The notes under the pieces were generated by a model. The model was given only the letters and a program-made list of their open reading frames with translations, made no database searches and was not told the DNA's origin. DNA of 64,000 nt, taken from the NCBI GenBank assembly GCA_019636285.1, contig JAHBXV010000030.1:1-64000 (forward strand), in the 5' to 3' direction. The translations under genes and the position numbers were made by a program. Position 1 is the first letter of the stretch, and the number at the start of each line of letters is the position of its first letter. Positions 30,114-39,277 of the stretch are shown here, in pieces. The DNA comes from Planctomycetaceae bacterium (GTDB lineage Bacteria > Planctomycetota > Planctomycetia > Planctomycetales > Planctomycetaceae).

Positions 30114-30189
30114 GTGTGCCACTGGCTCCGCCAGTGCCGTTCGTCAATCAGGGCTCCAGGACAAGTCACACTGGCGGAGCCAGTGGCAC
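30114..30189. repeat. Two-hairpin element, family R3 copy 2
   Basis: GTGCCACTGGCTCCGCCAGTG at left and CACTGGCGGAGCCAGTGGCAC at right, about 30 nt apart; each half is a hairpin and the halves are inverse. It lies between cpaF and tadB. Confidence 0.85.
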
Positions 30190-30221
30190 GCAAATCTCGA
30201 GATTCGGGACTGAACTCTTCT

Positions 30222-31550
<1,329 letters not shown>

Positions 31551-31891
31551 GGGGGGAATGCCTTATCTGGAAGAGACTTACGAGAAATCCAAGCGTGGCA
31601 CAACCTCTCGCGCCACGCGACGACGTAGGAAATGTAGCTCACGATTCGGGAGGTTGCGGAAAGGGAACACGGGGAAATCCCAATCCCGCGCGGGGGCCGA
31701 CATTTTCAAGGCCGTTCGTGAGCTAGGCTTTGCTTGATTGCAATCCCATCGTGAGAGGGGGGGGATGCGCACCGCGCTTCACAGTTGTGAGGGGCTTGTC
31801 GGCGCCCCGTCAGTGCGGATTGACTCGTTTGGCAACACTCTGCTATGACCGCCCCGGCTGGGCGGGCCACCCTGGCTTGGGAGAGACATGA
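31551..31891. other. Divergent promoter region between cpaF and glmS
   Basis: About 340 bases that should hold promoters for the Tad genes and glmS. No repeat-family member or clear operator was seen. No glmS ribozyme-like fold was recognised upstream of glmS. Confidence 0.35.
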
Positions 31892-33754
31892 ATGTGCGGA
31901 ATCGTGGGTTACGTCGGGCCGAAACAGGCTTACGACTACCTGATCGAGGGCCTGTTCCGGCTCGAATATCGCGGCTATGACAGCTCCGGCGTGGCCGTCC
32001 ATGAAGACGGTCTCATCCAGATCCGCAAAAAATCGGGTCGGGTCAAACAGCTCGCCGATCTGTGCGAGGCCGATCCGCTCGCGGGTACCACCGGCATCGG
32101 CCACACGCGCTGGGCCACGCATGGACCGCCCAGCGATGTCAATTCGCATCCGCACACCGGCGGCAACGGCGAAGTCGTCCTCGTTCACAACGGCGTGATC
32201 GAAAACTACGGCCAGCTTCGCGACCAGCTTCGCGAGCAGGGCTATGTCTTCCGGACCGCCACCGATACCGAAGCGATCGCCCACTGGGTGGCGTACGAAC
32301 TCGATGAGCTCGTCAAACTCGGTGCCAATCCCACCGACGTGGCCACCTGCGTGACAGCCGTCGAAAAGACGCTGCAACAGCTCAAGGGAACGTACGGCAT
32401 CGCTGTTTTGTTCCGCGATGTTCCGGATGTCATTATTGTCGCCAGGCTGGGAAGCCCGCTGGTGGTGGGCGTCGGCAAAGGCGAACACTACGTGGCCAGC
32501 GACGCCAGCCCGCTCGTCGGTCATACCGACCGCGTCGTTTACCTGAACGATCACGAACTGGCGATTGTGTCGGCTGACGACTTGCAGATTGTCCACCGCG
32601 ACGGGGGCTCCCAGGTTCCCAACGTGCGCGTGCTGGAGCAGAAGTCGGAAGACACCGACCTCGGCGAGTTCGAACACTACATGCTCAAGGAAATCTTTGA
32701 GCAGCCGCAGTCGATTGAAAACGCACTGCGCGGACGTCTTGACGACGAAGAGGCCACCGCCCGGTTTGGCGGTCTGAATCTCGATCCCCAGACGCTGCGC
32801 CGGATCGACCGCATCGTGCTGACCGCCTGCGGGACAAGCTGGCACGCGGGCCTCGTCGGCGAATATCTCCTCGAAGAATTTGCCCGGATCCCCGTCGAAG
32901 TCGAATACGCGAGCGAACTGCGATATCGCAACCCGCCGATGAGCGATCGCACGATGGTCTTCGCGATCACGCAGAGCGGTGAAACGGCCGATACGCTCGC
33001 CGCGATGCGCGAATGCAAGCGGAAGGGGCATCCGTCACTGGCGATCTGCAACGTGGTCGGTTCGACGATCGCCCGCGAAGCCGATGGCGGCATCTATCTG
33101 CACGCGGGGCCCGAAGTGGGGGTTGCGTCGACCAAGGCGTTTACCTCGCAGGTCACGGTGCTGACGCTTTTGGCCTTGTTCCTCGGACGGATGCGGCACC
33201 TGTCGTACCCGGCCGGGAAGCGCATCATCAGCCATCTCCGCGAGATGCCGAACAAGCTGCGCGAAACGCTCGAATGCCACGAAGCGGTGAAGGAACTGGC
33301 CCAGAAGTACTACCAGGCGGAAAACTTCCTGTACCTGGGGCGGTTGTACAACTTCCCGGTGGCGCTCGAAGGGGCGCTGAAGCTCAAGGAAATCAGCTAC
33401 ATCCACGCGGAGGGCTATCCGGCCGCCGAGATGAAGCACGGGCCGATCGCGCTGGTCGATCAGGACACGCCCAGCGTGTTCGTGGTTCCCAAGTGCAACA
33501 TCTACCCGAAGGTCATCTCCAACATGGAGGAGATCAAGGCGCGGGGCGGGCCGATCATCGCCGTCGCCTGTCATGGGGACGATCGCGTCGCGGAGCTTGC
33601 CGACGATGTGATTTACGTGCCGGAAGTCGACGAGTACTTGCAGCCGCTGGTCACCAGCGTGCCGCTGCAACTTCTGGCGTATCACGTGGCGCTCTTGCGG
33701 GGTTGCAACGTCGACCGTCCTCGGAACCTCGCCAAGAGCGTGACCGTGGAATAG
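31892..33754 (+). CDS. glmS: Glutamine-fructose-6-phosphate aminotransferase (isomerizing)
   Basis: 620 aa. Makes glucosamine-6-P for peptidoglycan and LPS. N-terminal glutaminase with catalytic Cys2 (MCGIVGYVG), RLEYRGYDSSGVAV, TRWATHGPPSDVNSHPH and VVHNGIIENY-like (here LVHNGVIENY). Two SIS domains follow (LTACGTSWHAGLVGEYLLEE, AITQSGETADTLAAMRE, GPEVGVASTKAFTSQV; then EGALKLKEISYIHAEGYPAAEMKHGPIAL, quoted in parts). It ends NLAKSVTVE as usual. Start ATG 31892, preceded by GGGAGAGAC. Confidence 0.98.
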   Translation: MCGIVGYVGPKQAYDYLIEGLFRLEYRGYDSSGVAVHEDGLIQIRKKSGRVKQLADLCEADPLAGTTGIGHTRWATHGPPSDVNSHPHTGGNGEVVLVHNGVIENYGQLRDQLREQGYVFRTATDTEAIAHWVAYELDELVKLGANPTDVATCVTAVEKTLQQLKGTYGIAVLFRDVPDVIIVARLGSPLVVGVGKGEHYVASDASPLVGHTDRVVYLNDHELAIVSADDLQIVHRDGGSQVPNVRVLEQKSEDTDLGEFEHYMLKEIFEQPQSIENALRGRLDDEEATARFGGLNLDPQTLRRIDRIVLTACGTSWHAGLVGEYLLEEFARIPVEVEYASELRYRNPPMSDRTMVFAITQSGETADTLAAMRECKRKGHPSLAICNVVGSTIAREADGGIYLHAGPEVGVASTKAFTSQVTVLTLLALFLGRMRHLSYPAGKRIISHLREMPNKLRETLECHEAVKELAQKYYQAENFLYLGRLYNFPVALEGALKLKEISYIHAEGYPAAEMKHGPIALVDQDTPSVFVVPKCNIYPKVISNMEEIKARGGPIIAVACHGDDRVAELADDVIYVPEVDEYLQPLVTSVPLQLLAYHVALLRGCNVDRPRNLAKSVTVE

Positions 33755-33792
33755 ACGGCGTTCTAACGCTTTGTCATGGCTGAATCCTCGGG

Positions 33793-33866
33793 TACCACTG
33801 GCTTCGCCAGTGTGCCTTTAGTGGTTCTGCCTATAAAAAGACGCACTGGCAAAGCCAGTGGCACAC
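33793..33866. repeat. Two-hairpin element, family R3 copy 3
   Basis: ACCACTGGCTTCGCCAGTGTG and CACTGGCAAAGCCAGTGGCAC about 30 nt apart, between the convergent glmS and reverse transcriptase genes. Confidence 0.85.
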
Positions 33867-33908
33867 CCCGTATTTTCCACATGGACTGTGACCGGCTGGG
33901 AGTGCGTC

Positions 33909-35201
33909 TTAGCGCTCCCAGTCGATCTGCTCGAAGATTGCCAGCAGCTTCGCGCCGCGTGCCGGATTGAGCAGCGAAACGTGCCCGATCCGGCCGCGCA
34001 GATGGAGCGCGAACTGGGGATGGTTGTCGCGATTCTGGCTCGTCGGGCCGTGGCGATGGCAGTTGGTCAGAATCGCCTTGAGCGTGTCATACGCGCGGCG
34101 ATCGATGTTTGGGCGTTCGTTGACCACGACGCCGGTCACGATCTGCCGTCCGGCTTGACGCAGCACGCGGGTTTTGCCGCGGTTCACCCGCAAGCCTTCG
34201 CGGCGAATGATCTGCTTCGCGAGCGGGATGAACACGGCCAGACTGGCGGCAAAGCGCTCGGGACCGGAAAACGTCAGGTCATCGGCATAGCGGGTGTAGG
34301 TTGCCCCGAACTTGCGGGCCAGACCCGCGAGCCGTGCATCGAGTCGACTGAGGACGAGGTTCGACAAAGCGGGCGATGTGGGGGCACCCTGCGGCAAGTG
34401 AGCCGGGAAGTACGGCCACAGCGTCAGCGAACTGGTTCCCGACTTTCCGGTCGGAAACGGCTGATTGAGGGGAAGCCGCGAAGTGACGAGCCGTCCCAGC
34501 CAGATGGCCGCTTCGCGGGAATACCCCAGCCCGCGAAACAGGCGAGCGATGCGGGCCAGGCGAATGCTTGGATAGAAACTCTCCAGATCGAGTTTCACCA
34601 CCACGCACTGTCCGACGTGCGGTTCGGCGTTGGTGAGGATGGACCGACCAAGGACGAAACCGTGAACGGCTGAATGCGTCGCGATCCGGGAGAGAATCTC
34701 ATCGAGGATGCGGGACTGCAGCGCTTTGAGCAGCCGTTTGGGGGACTCGATCAGACGCCAGCCGCCGCGGCGTTTTTCGATCCACCGGAAATGATAGTGG
34801 GCGCGCTGCGGGTCGATCGGCCGGCCGTGGCGAAAGTGGTTCGTCAGCCAGGCCAGTTCCTTGAGGGGAAGTCGCAGCCAATCGGCCAGTTCCTGCGGGT
34901 GATGAAAGACCGGGAGACCAGCGGCGATTAGCGCCTGGTCGTCGCCGTCGGTGCTCATGTCGAGATAGCCCCGCCCGGTGATCGACTTGCGAGCGAACGG
35001 ATAGGGTTTTTTCGGGACCACCACCCGCGTCGAGCGAAAGCGGTTGGACCACTGGCGGGGGCGGTCCTTCTTCAGTCGTACGCGGCCGTGAGTCTGGGCT
35101 GAAGAACGTGCGCCGCTCGTCTGGCTCATGGCCGTCGGGGGCGATGCGGCGCGGCGGGGGCTGCCGAACAGCAGGCTGAAGAACCAGTTCAGCAAACCCA
35201 T
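33909..35201 (-). CDS. Retron-type reverse transcriptase
   Basis: 430 aa. RT motifs in order: KRLLKALQSRILDEIL, HGFVLGRSILTNAEPH with the retron region-X motif NAxxH (N191-H195), VVVKLDLESFYPSI (catalytic D205), LPQGAPTSPALSNLVLSRLD (~269-288), TRYADDLTFSG with catalytic D307/D308, GLRVNRGKTRVLR and the retron region-Y motif VTG (V355-G357), then ERPNIDRRAYDTLKAILTN. These identify a retron RT rather than a group II intron maturase. No maturase or endonuclease domain is present. The first ~90 residues are basic with a hydrophobic start (MGLLNWFFSLLFG) and precede the core at PVFHHPQELADWL. The start is at 35201; ATG 34958 is an alternative. A candidate msr-msd lies 90 nt upstream. No effector gene is in the operon. 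Confidence 0.93.
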   Translation of the reverse strand: MGLLNWFFSLLFGSPRRAASPPTAMSQTSGARSSAQTHGRVRLKKDRPRQWSNRFRSTRVVVPKKPYPFARKSITGRGYLDMSTDGDDQALIAAGLPVFHHPQELADWLRLPLKELAWLTNHFRHGRPIDPQRAHYHFRWIEKRRGGWRLIESPKRLLKALQSRILDEILSRIATHSAVHGFVLGRSILTNAEPHVGQCVVVKLDLESFYPSIRLARIARLFRGLGYSREAAIWLGRLVTSRLPLNQPFPTGKSGTSSLTLWPYFPAHLPQGAPTSPALSNLVLSRLDARLAGLARKFGATYTRYADDLTFSGPERFAASLAVFIPLAKQIIRREGLRVNRGKTRVLRQAGRQIVTGVVVNERPNIDRRAYDTLKAILTNCHRHGPTSQNRDNHPQFALHLRGRIGHVSLLNPARGAKLLAIFEQIDWER

Positions 35202-35290
35202 GAATGTGTTCGATCCATCGAAATCGGGAACCGTCGTCCATCGTTCTCCGCGTGGAACGCCGTCAGACGGTCGATCCGCCGAAGGAAAAC

Positions 35291-35460
35291 CGGCCGGGGG
35301 GACGCACAACAATTCTTCGGGCGAATTGCGTGTCGGTACAAAGCGTACCGACGCGCAATTCCCAACCAGAGTGTCTGGCAAGGCGTCGAACGCGGGGTAG
35401 CCCCGCGCCTTGTGACGCGACGTGAATCGCGCACAACGAGCTTGGGCGTCCCCCAGGCCG
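35291..35460 (-). ncRNA. Candidate retron msr-msd RNA
   Basis: Read on the minus strand, i.e. the RT strand. a1 (35460-35446) and a2 (35305-35291) are a 15-nt inverted repeat with 14 matches. An AGC trinucleotide (35442-35440) lies three nt after a1, where retrons place the branching guanosine. Next come three small hairpins (35431-35416, 5-bp stem; 35411-35380, 7-bp GC stem plus 4 bp; 35378-35366, 5-bp stem), as in an msr. Then a 17-bp hairpin with one mismatch and 5-nt loop (35361-35323) could be the msd. The RT start is 90 nt downstream. The architecture fits retrons; msDNA production is inferred. Confidence 0.6.
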
Positions 35461-35971
35461 ATTCGGGAGCATCGTAGGCGAGTCGAGAGACGAGAGTCCA
35501 GAGTCGAGACAGCGGTGCTCGCGGATTTCCCCTGCGACGTCGCGCGGATTCGAAGATGGTTTCGCGCGGAGACGCGGAGGCACAGAGAAAAGCGAAGAAC
35601 GAGTTTTGAAAGGTGGTTCAAACCAGTTGGACCGGATTTCTCCGTGGCTTTGCGGCTTTGTGAGAAATCAAAAGAACGATTTTTGAGATTCTTGAACACC
35701 GCAAGGCTGTGCTGGGTTACGCCTTCGGCTAACGCCAGCCAACGGGGATGATGTCTGCGGAGGGTGGCTCGCCAAGGCTGGTTGCGGATCAATTGCCCGG
35801 ATCGGGCGAAAATGCGATACTCAGGAGGAATAGGTTTGGTGCCGACAGTCGGCGTCCGAACTTCACCCGCCTGCGGCGACTGCCGCCCTGGGTCGTCCGT
35901 CGAGTTGCTGCTCGACTGGTTGCGAACCCGTTTGCGGGGATTTCTTACGCTCAACGAAATGATGGTTCGCG
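35461..35971. other. Repeat-rich intergenic region upstream of the retron
   Basis: No gene. It contains GAGTCGAGAGACGAGAGTCC-type units (about 35479-35512), the long R10 element (35559-35681) and a GGTTACGCCTTCGGCTAACGCC hairpin (about 35714-35735). Promoters for the retron (minus) and the charged protein (plus) must lie here. A long minus-strand open frame crosses this region but has no protein-like character. Confidence 0.5.
35559..35681. repeat. R10 element with imperfect terminal inverted repeats
   Basis: TTTCGCGCGGAGACGCGGAGG at one end and CTCCGTGGCTTTGCGGCTTTG at the other are imperfect inverses. Related to the short unit at 16652-16690. Confidence 0.55.
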
Positions 35972-37384
35972 ATGGACGGGTTTGGCTCTGCCAAGTCGGG
36001 CAAAGATGACGATAGCTGGGGCAAACTCGCCTCCGATCTGTTTGGCGTGACGTTTGGAAACGACGACGACGTCGAACTCCCCGATCCCGAGCCGATCGTG
36101 GCCCCGGCTCCGAAGCCGGTCGCGGAGGTAGCACCTCCCCCTGCCCCGAAACCCTCGCGTGTCGAAGACGAGCCCGATCTGTCGTTCGACTCGTTCGATG
36201 ATCTGCCTCCCGAGGTCGTTCCGGTTCCGCCTCCCCGCCAGGCCGCACGTCCGGCCCCCGCAGCGCGCGTGGAGAAGGAACGGGTCGAAAAGGAGCGCGA
36301 ACCCGAGCGGAACGAACCTGCCGAGGTCGAAGCCCAGAAAACGGAAGACAAGGGCGAACGGGACGATTTCTGGGATGCGCTCGATAGCTGGAACTGGGAC
36401 GATCCGGAATCCTCCGAAGGGACAAAATCTTCGGCGGTCGGTGGATCGGAAGACTCGTCCGGACGCTCCCGCGACCGCGGCGATGGCCGTCGTGGCTCCG
36501 AGAGAGGCCGACGAGATCGTGGACCGCGCGAGCGTGGCGGCGAGCGTCGTGACCGCGGCGAACGAGGCGATCGCTCCGAGAGCCGCCGTGCGGCTCCCGA
36601 AAGTTCCGAACGTCGTCGCCCGCGCCCGGTGGAAGACGACGCCCCCAGCCGACCGGCAGCCTCCGAATCGTCGGCCCCCGCCGAGGAACCCCGTCGCGAA
36701 GAACGGCCGCCGCGCCGTCGGCGAGATGGCCGACGTGCGGGAAGCGAAGGAGCGCCTGCCGCGCGAGCCGAACGTCGTCCGCCGCGCGAAGTCGATGAAT
36801 TCGCGGGTGAATTATTCGACCTCGATGATGAAGAATTGACGTTGGACGAGGATCTGGAAGAAGTTGCGGATGTGGAACCGGGCGAAAAGCCGGCGTCGCG
36901 ATCTGAAGACGGTGAGGACGAGGATCGTCCTCGCCGCCGCCGTCGCCGCCGTCGTGGCGGTCGCCGCCGCGAGCCCGTGCATACCACCGCCGAAGACGAT
37001 GTCGATGCCGACGATGAGCCGGCTGGTTTCGCGGATGACGAACTTACCGACGAAGAACCGGTAGAGTCTGAAGCCGTCGGCGAAGACGATGACGACGAGG
37101 AAGAGGAACAGCCGCGCCGCCGTCGTCGCCGAGGACGCCGTCGCGGTCGTGGCGGTTCGTCGAGCGAATCGCGTCCGGTGGTGAAAGACTCGGACGACGA
37201 CGAAGAAGAAGACGTCGAGGACGAGGAAGACGCGCTGCCGGAAGAGCGAGCGCCCCGCAAAGTCGCTCCAGTCACCTACGACGACGTTCCGACCTGGGCC
37301 GAAGCAATTTCGTACCTGATCGTGCCGCGTGACAAGGGTCCCAGTCGCGATTCCTCGCGAGGCCGCGGTCGCGGACGGAACTGA
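35972..37384 (+). CDS. Highly charged, intrinsically disordered protein
   Basis: 470 aa, no signal peptide or folded domain recognised until the end. Composition alternates in blocks: Asp/Glu/Pro (residues ~25-95), Arg/Glu/Asp (~100-270, RERGGERRDRGERGDRSESR), acidic (~275-310), an octa-Arg stretch with RGGRR (~330), acidic again, Arg-rich (RRRRRRGRRRGRGG), acidic, then a short ordered tail YDDVPTWAEAISYLIVPRD followed by SRGRGRGRN. The RGG-like and Arg-rich blocks suggest nucleic-acid binding or a condensate-forming role, as inference only. ATG 35972. mtaB starts 79 bases after its stop on the same strand. Confidence 0.75.
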   Translation: MDGFGSAKSGKDDDSWGKLASDLFGVTFGNDDDVELPDPEPIVAPAPKPVAEVAPPPAPKPSRVEDEPDLSFDSFDDLPPEVVPVPPPRQAARPAPAARVEKERVEKEREPERNEPAEVEAQKTEDKGERDDFWDALDSWNWDDPESSEGTKSSAVGGSEDSSGRSRDRGDGRRGSERGRRDRGPRERGGERRDRGERGDRSESRRAAPESSERRRPRPVEDDAPSRPAASESSAPAEEPRREERPPRRRRDGRRAGSEGAPAARAERRPPREVDEFAGELFDLDDEELTLDEDLEEVADVEPGEKPASRSEDGEDEDRPRRRRRRRRGGRRREPVHTTAEDDVDADDEPAGFADDELTDEEPVESEAVGEDDDDEEEEQPRRRRRRGRRRGRGGSSSESRPVVKDSDDDEEEDVEDEEDALPEERAPRKVAPVTYDDVPTWAEAISYLIVPRDKGPSRDSSRGRGRGRN

Positions 37385-37463
37385 GAGACTCGGGCTCAAC
37401 TGATTGCGTGAGGGACGATGGAGCGTCAGGGTCCGGAGCGACGTCTCGACTGGCGCAGGAACC

Positions 37464-38753
37464 ATGTCCACTTCTTCCCGCACGATGAAGCTGGTCACGC
37501 TTGGCTGCAAGGTGAACCAGTACGAAACGCAGTTGCTCAAGGAAGGCTTGGAACGCAACGGATTTCGCGAAGCGCGCCAGGGTGAGACGGCCGATCTGTG
37601 CGTGGTCAACACCTGCACGGTGACGAACAACGGCGATTCGCGATCGCGGCAGGTCATTCGCCAGTTGGCGCGGGAAAACCCCGGCGGCCGAACGCTGGTC
37701 ATGGGGTGCTACGCGACGAATGACCCGGAAACGGTTCGCGGCCTGCCGAACGTCTTCGAGGTGGTGACCGACAAGCGCGAACTGCCCGACATTCTTGGCC
37801 GCCATGGGATTTACGATCTACCGTCGGGAATCAGCCGCTTCGAAGGCCGCAAGCGGGCGTATGTGAAGGTGCAGGATGGCTGCATCCTGAAATGCAGCTA
37901 CTGCATCATCCCGCAGGTGCGTCCTGGCCTTCGAAGTCGATCGGCAGACGACGTCGAGGATGAGGTCCGGCGGCTCATCGACGCGGGCCATCAGGAAATC
38001 GTCCTCACGGGGATTCACGTCGGCCACTACGGCGTGGAGATGACACGCGGCAAATCGGGGCTGCCGCCGTTTCGGCTGTGGCATTTGTTCGAGCGGCTCG
38101 ATCGGTTGCCGGGCGACTGGCGGATGCGGCTGTCGAGCGTGGAAGCGGCCGAGATTCACGACGATTTCATATCGGCCGCCGCCAACTGCGAACGGCTGTG
38201 TCCGCAGTTTCATCCGGCCTTGCAGAGCGGCTCGGACACGGTCCTGCGGCGGATGCGGCGGCGCTACTCGGCCCGACGGTTTCTCGAGAAACTGGCCGCG
38301 ATGCGGGAACGGCTCGACGAGCCGACCTTCACGACCGACATCATCGTCGGCTTTCCCGGGGAGACGGACGAAGAGCATGCCGCGACGGTCGAAACCTGTC
38401 GGCAGGCGGGTTTCATCAAATTGCACCTGTTTCCGTTCAGTCCGCGAACCGGCACCCCGGCAGCCGCGTCGAAAGAGCGTGTGCCGGGTGACGTGGTTTC
38501 CCGCCGGATGGCGGAACTGGCAGCCGTGGAGCGGGAAAACCTGGCAGTCGCGGGAAAGCGGATGACGGGCCGTACCGTCCGCGCGATGGCGGAAAGCTTC
38601 GTAAATGGACGAACCGATCGCGTTGTGGGACACGACGAACGCTATTTTCAAATCGAATTTCCCGGTAGTGTGGACGATCTTGGACGATTGACCTCCGTCC
38701 AGATTCGCGAATCGGCCCCGGAAGCACTGCTTGGGGAGCGTGCAGAATCATGA
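37464..38753 (+). CDS. mtaB: MtaB-type tRNA t6A37 methylthiotransferase
   Basis: 429 aa radical-SAM enzyme that adds the 2-methylthio group to t6A37 of tRNA. The UPF0004 domain has the three cluster cysteines (LGCKVNQYE, VVNTCTVTNNGD, MGCYATNDPE). The radical-SAM motif is CxxxCxxC (CILKCSYC). Later blocks: EIVLTGIHVGHYG, RLSSVEAAEIHDDFI, HPALQSGSDTVLRRMRRRYS and TTDIIVGFPGETDEEH. The C-terminus is TRAM-like. ATG 37464 follows GCAGGAACC. The STAS gene overlaps its last 4 bases (ATGA). Confidence 0.93.
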   Translation: MSTSSRTMKLVTLGCKVNQYETQLLKEGLERNGFREARQGETADLCVVNTCTVTNNGDSRSRQVIRQLARENPGGRTLVMGCYATNDPETVRGLPNVFEVVTDKRELPDILGRHGIYDLPSGISRFEGRKRAYVKVQDGCILKCSYCIIPQVRPGLRSRSADDVEDEVRRLIDAGHQEIVLTGIHVGHYGVEMTRGKSGLPPFRLWHLFERLDRLPGDWRMRLSSVEAAEIHDDFISAAANCERLCPQFHPALQSGSDTVLRRMRRRYSARRFLEKLAAMRERLDEPTFTTDIIVGFPGETDEEHAATVETCRQAGFIKLHLFPFSPRTGTPAAASKERVPGDVVSRRMAELAAVERENLAVAGKRMTGRTVRAMAESFVNGRTDRVVGHDERYFQIEFPGSVDDLGRLTSVQIRESAPEALLGERAES

Positions 38754-39124
38754 CCGCCTGGACGAGCTTCCAGCCGACTTACCTCAACCTCCACGAAGAC
38801 CGTGGGGTGCTGGTCGCCAACTTCACCCGGGCTCGTCTCTCCGACGAGGAAAACATCGAGCAGATTGGCCAGGAATTGCTGCAACTGGTGGAACACTACA
38901 ACTGCCGGCGGTTGGTCGTCAGCCTGCGAAACGTCGTCTTCATCACGAGTTCGGTGCTCGGCAAGCTCATCACGCTCCACCGCAGGATGCATCGCAAGGA
39001 AGGGCGGTTGGTGCTGGTCGAGTTAGACGGCCCGGTCGCGGAAGTCTTTCGCATGAGCCGTCTGGAGACCTACTTCACGATGGCGTCTTCGCTCGACGAC
39101 GCGGTCAGTCTCGCCAGCGCGTGA
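38750..39124 (+). CDS. STAS-domain protein (anti-sigma factor antagonist-like)
   Basis: 124 aa single STAS domain. The strand-helix core RRLVVSLRNVVFITSSVLGKLITLHRR contains the usual phosphorylatable Ser position (ITSSVLG). The C-terminal part is GRLVLVELDGPVAEVFRMSRLETYF. Such proteins bind anti-sigma kinases or act in stressosome-like switches. No partner kinase or phosphatase is adjacent. The ATGA overlap with mtaB indicates translational coupling, an unusual pairing of a tRNA modification gene with a signalling protein. Confidence 0.88.
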   Translation: MTAWTSFQPTYLNLHEDRGVLVANFTRARLSDEENIEQIGQELLQLVEHYNCRRLVVSLRNVVFITSSVLGKLITLHRRMHRKEGRLVLVELDGPVAEVFRMSRLETYFTMASSLDDAVSLASA

Positions 39125-39134
39125 TGACTGAATT

Positions 39135-39256
39135 CGTTCCCAAGCTCCCACGAAGATAAGGCTGCTTGGGGCGTGACATGTCCGGTCTTCCGTTCAATAG
39201 CTGGCGACAAATTTTCATTCGCGACGGCGACAGCCAGTCGTGATACCTCCGCTGGC
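39135..39256 (-). repeat. About 120-bp element, family R5 copy 1
   Basis: Read on the minus strand it runs GCCAGCGGAGGTATCACGAC ... GGGAGCTTGGGAACG and aligns along its length with 45301-45412, with substitutions and small indels. It follows the STAS gene. Confidence 0.7.
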
Positions 39257-39277
39257 GTATGAAAGGGCAAGTCCCAG

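Noticed and set aside
31760-31891. glmS ribozyme upstream of glmS
   Set aside because: The leader is short and shows none of the ribozyme's conserved core that I could recognise.
35323-35361. 17-bp hairpin as a simple terminator or dispersed repeat
   Set aside because: It lacks a T-run and lies inside the 15-nt a1/a2 inverted repeat in msr-msd order, so the ncRNA reading was kept, although a repeat origin of the hairpin cannot be excluded without a genome search.
33909-35460. Group II intron or diversity-generating retroelement as the source of the RT
   Set aside because: No maturase/endonuclease domain, no domain V-like hairpin, no template/variable repeat pair was seen, and the NAxxH and VTG motifs point to a retron.
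33909-36425. The minus-strand frame of the RT stays open for 838 codons
   Set aside because: The first ~408 codons run through intergenic repeats and have Arg/Ser-rich, protein-unlike text. RT family similarity and the likely N-terminus begin at 35201.
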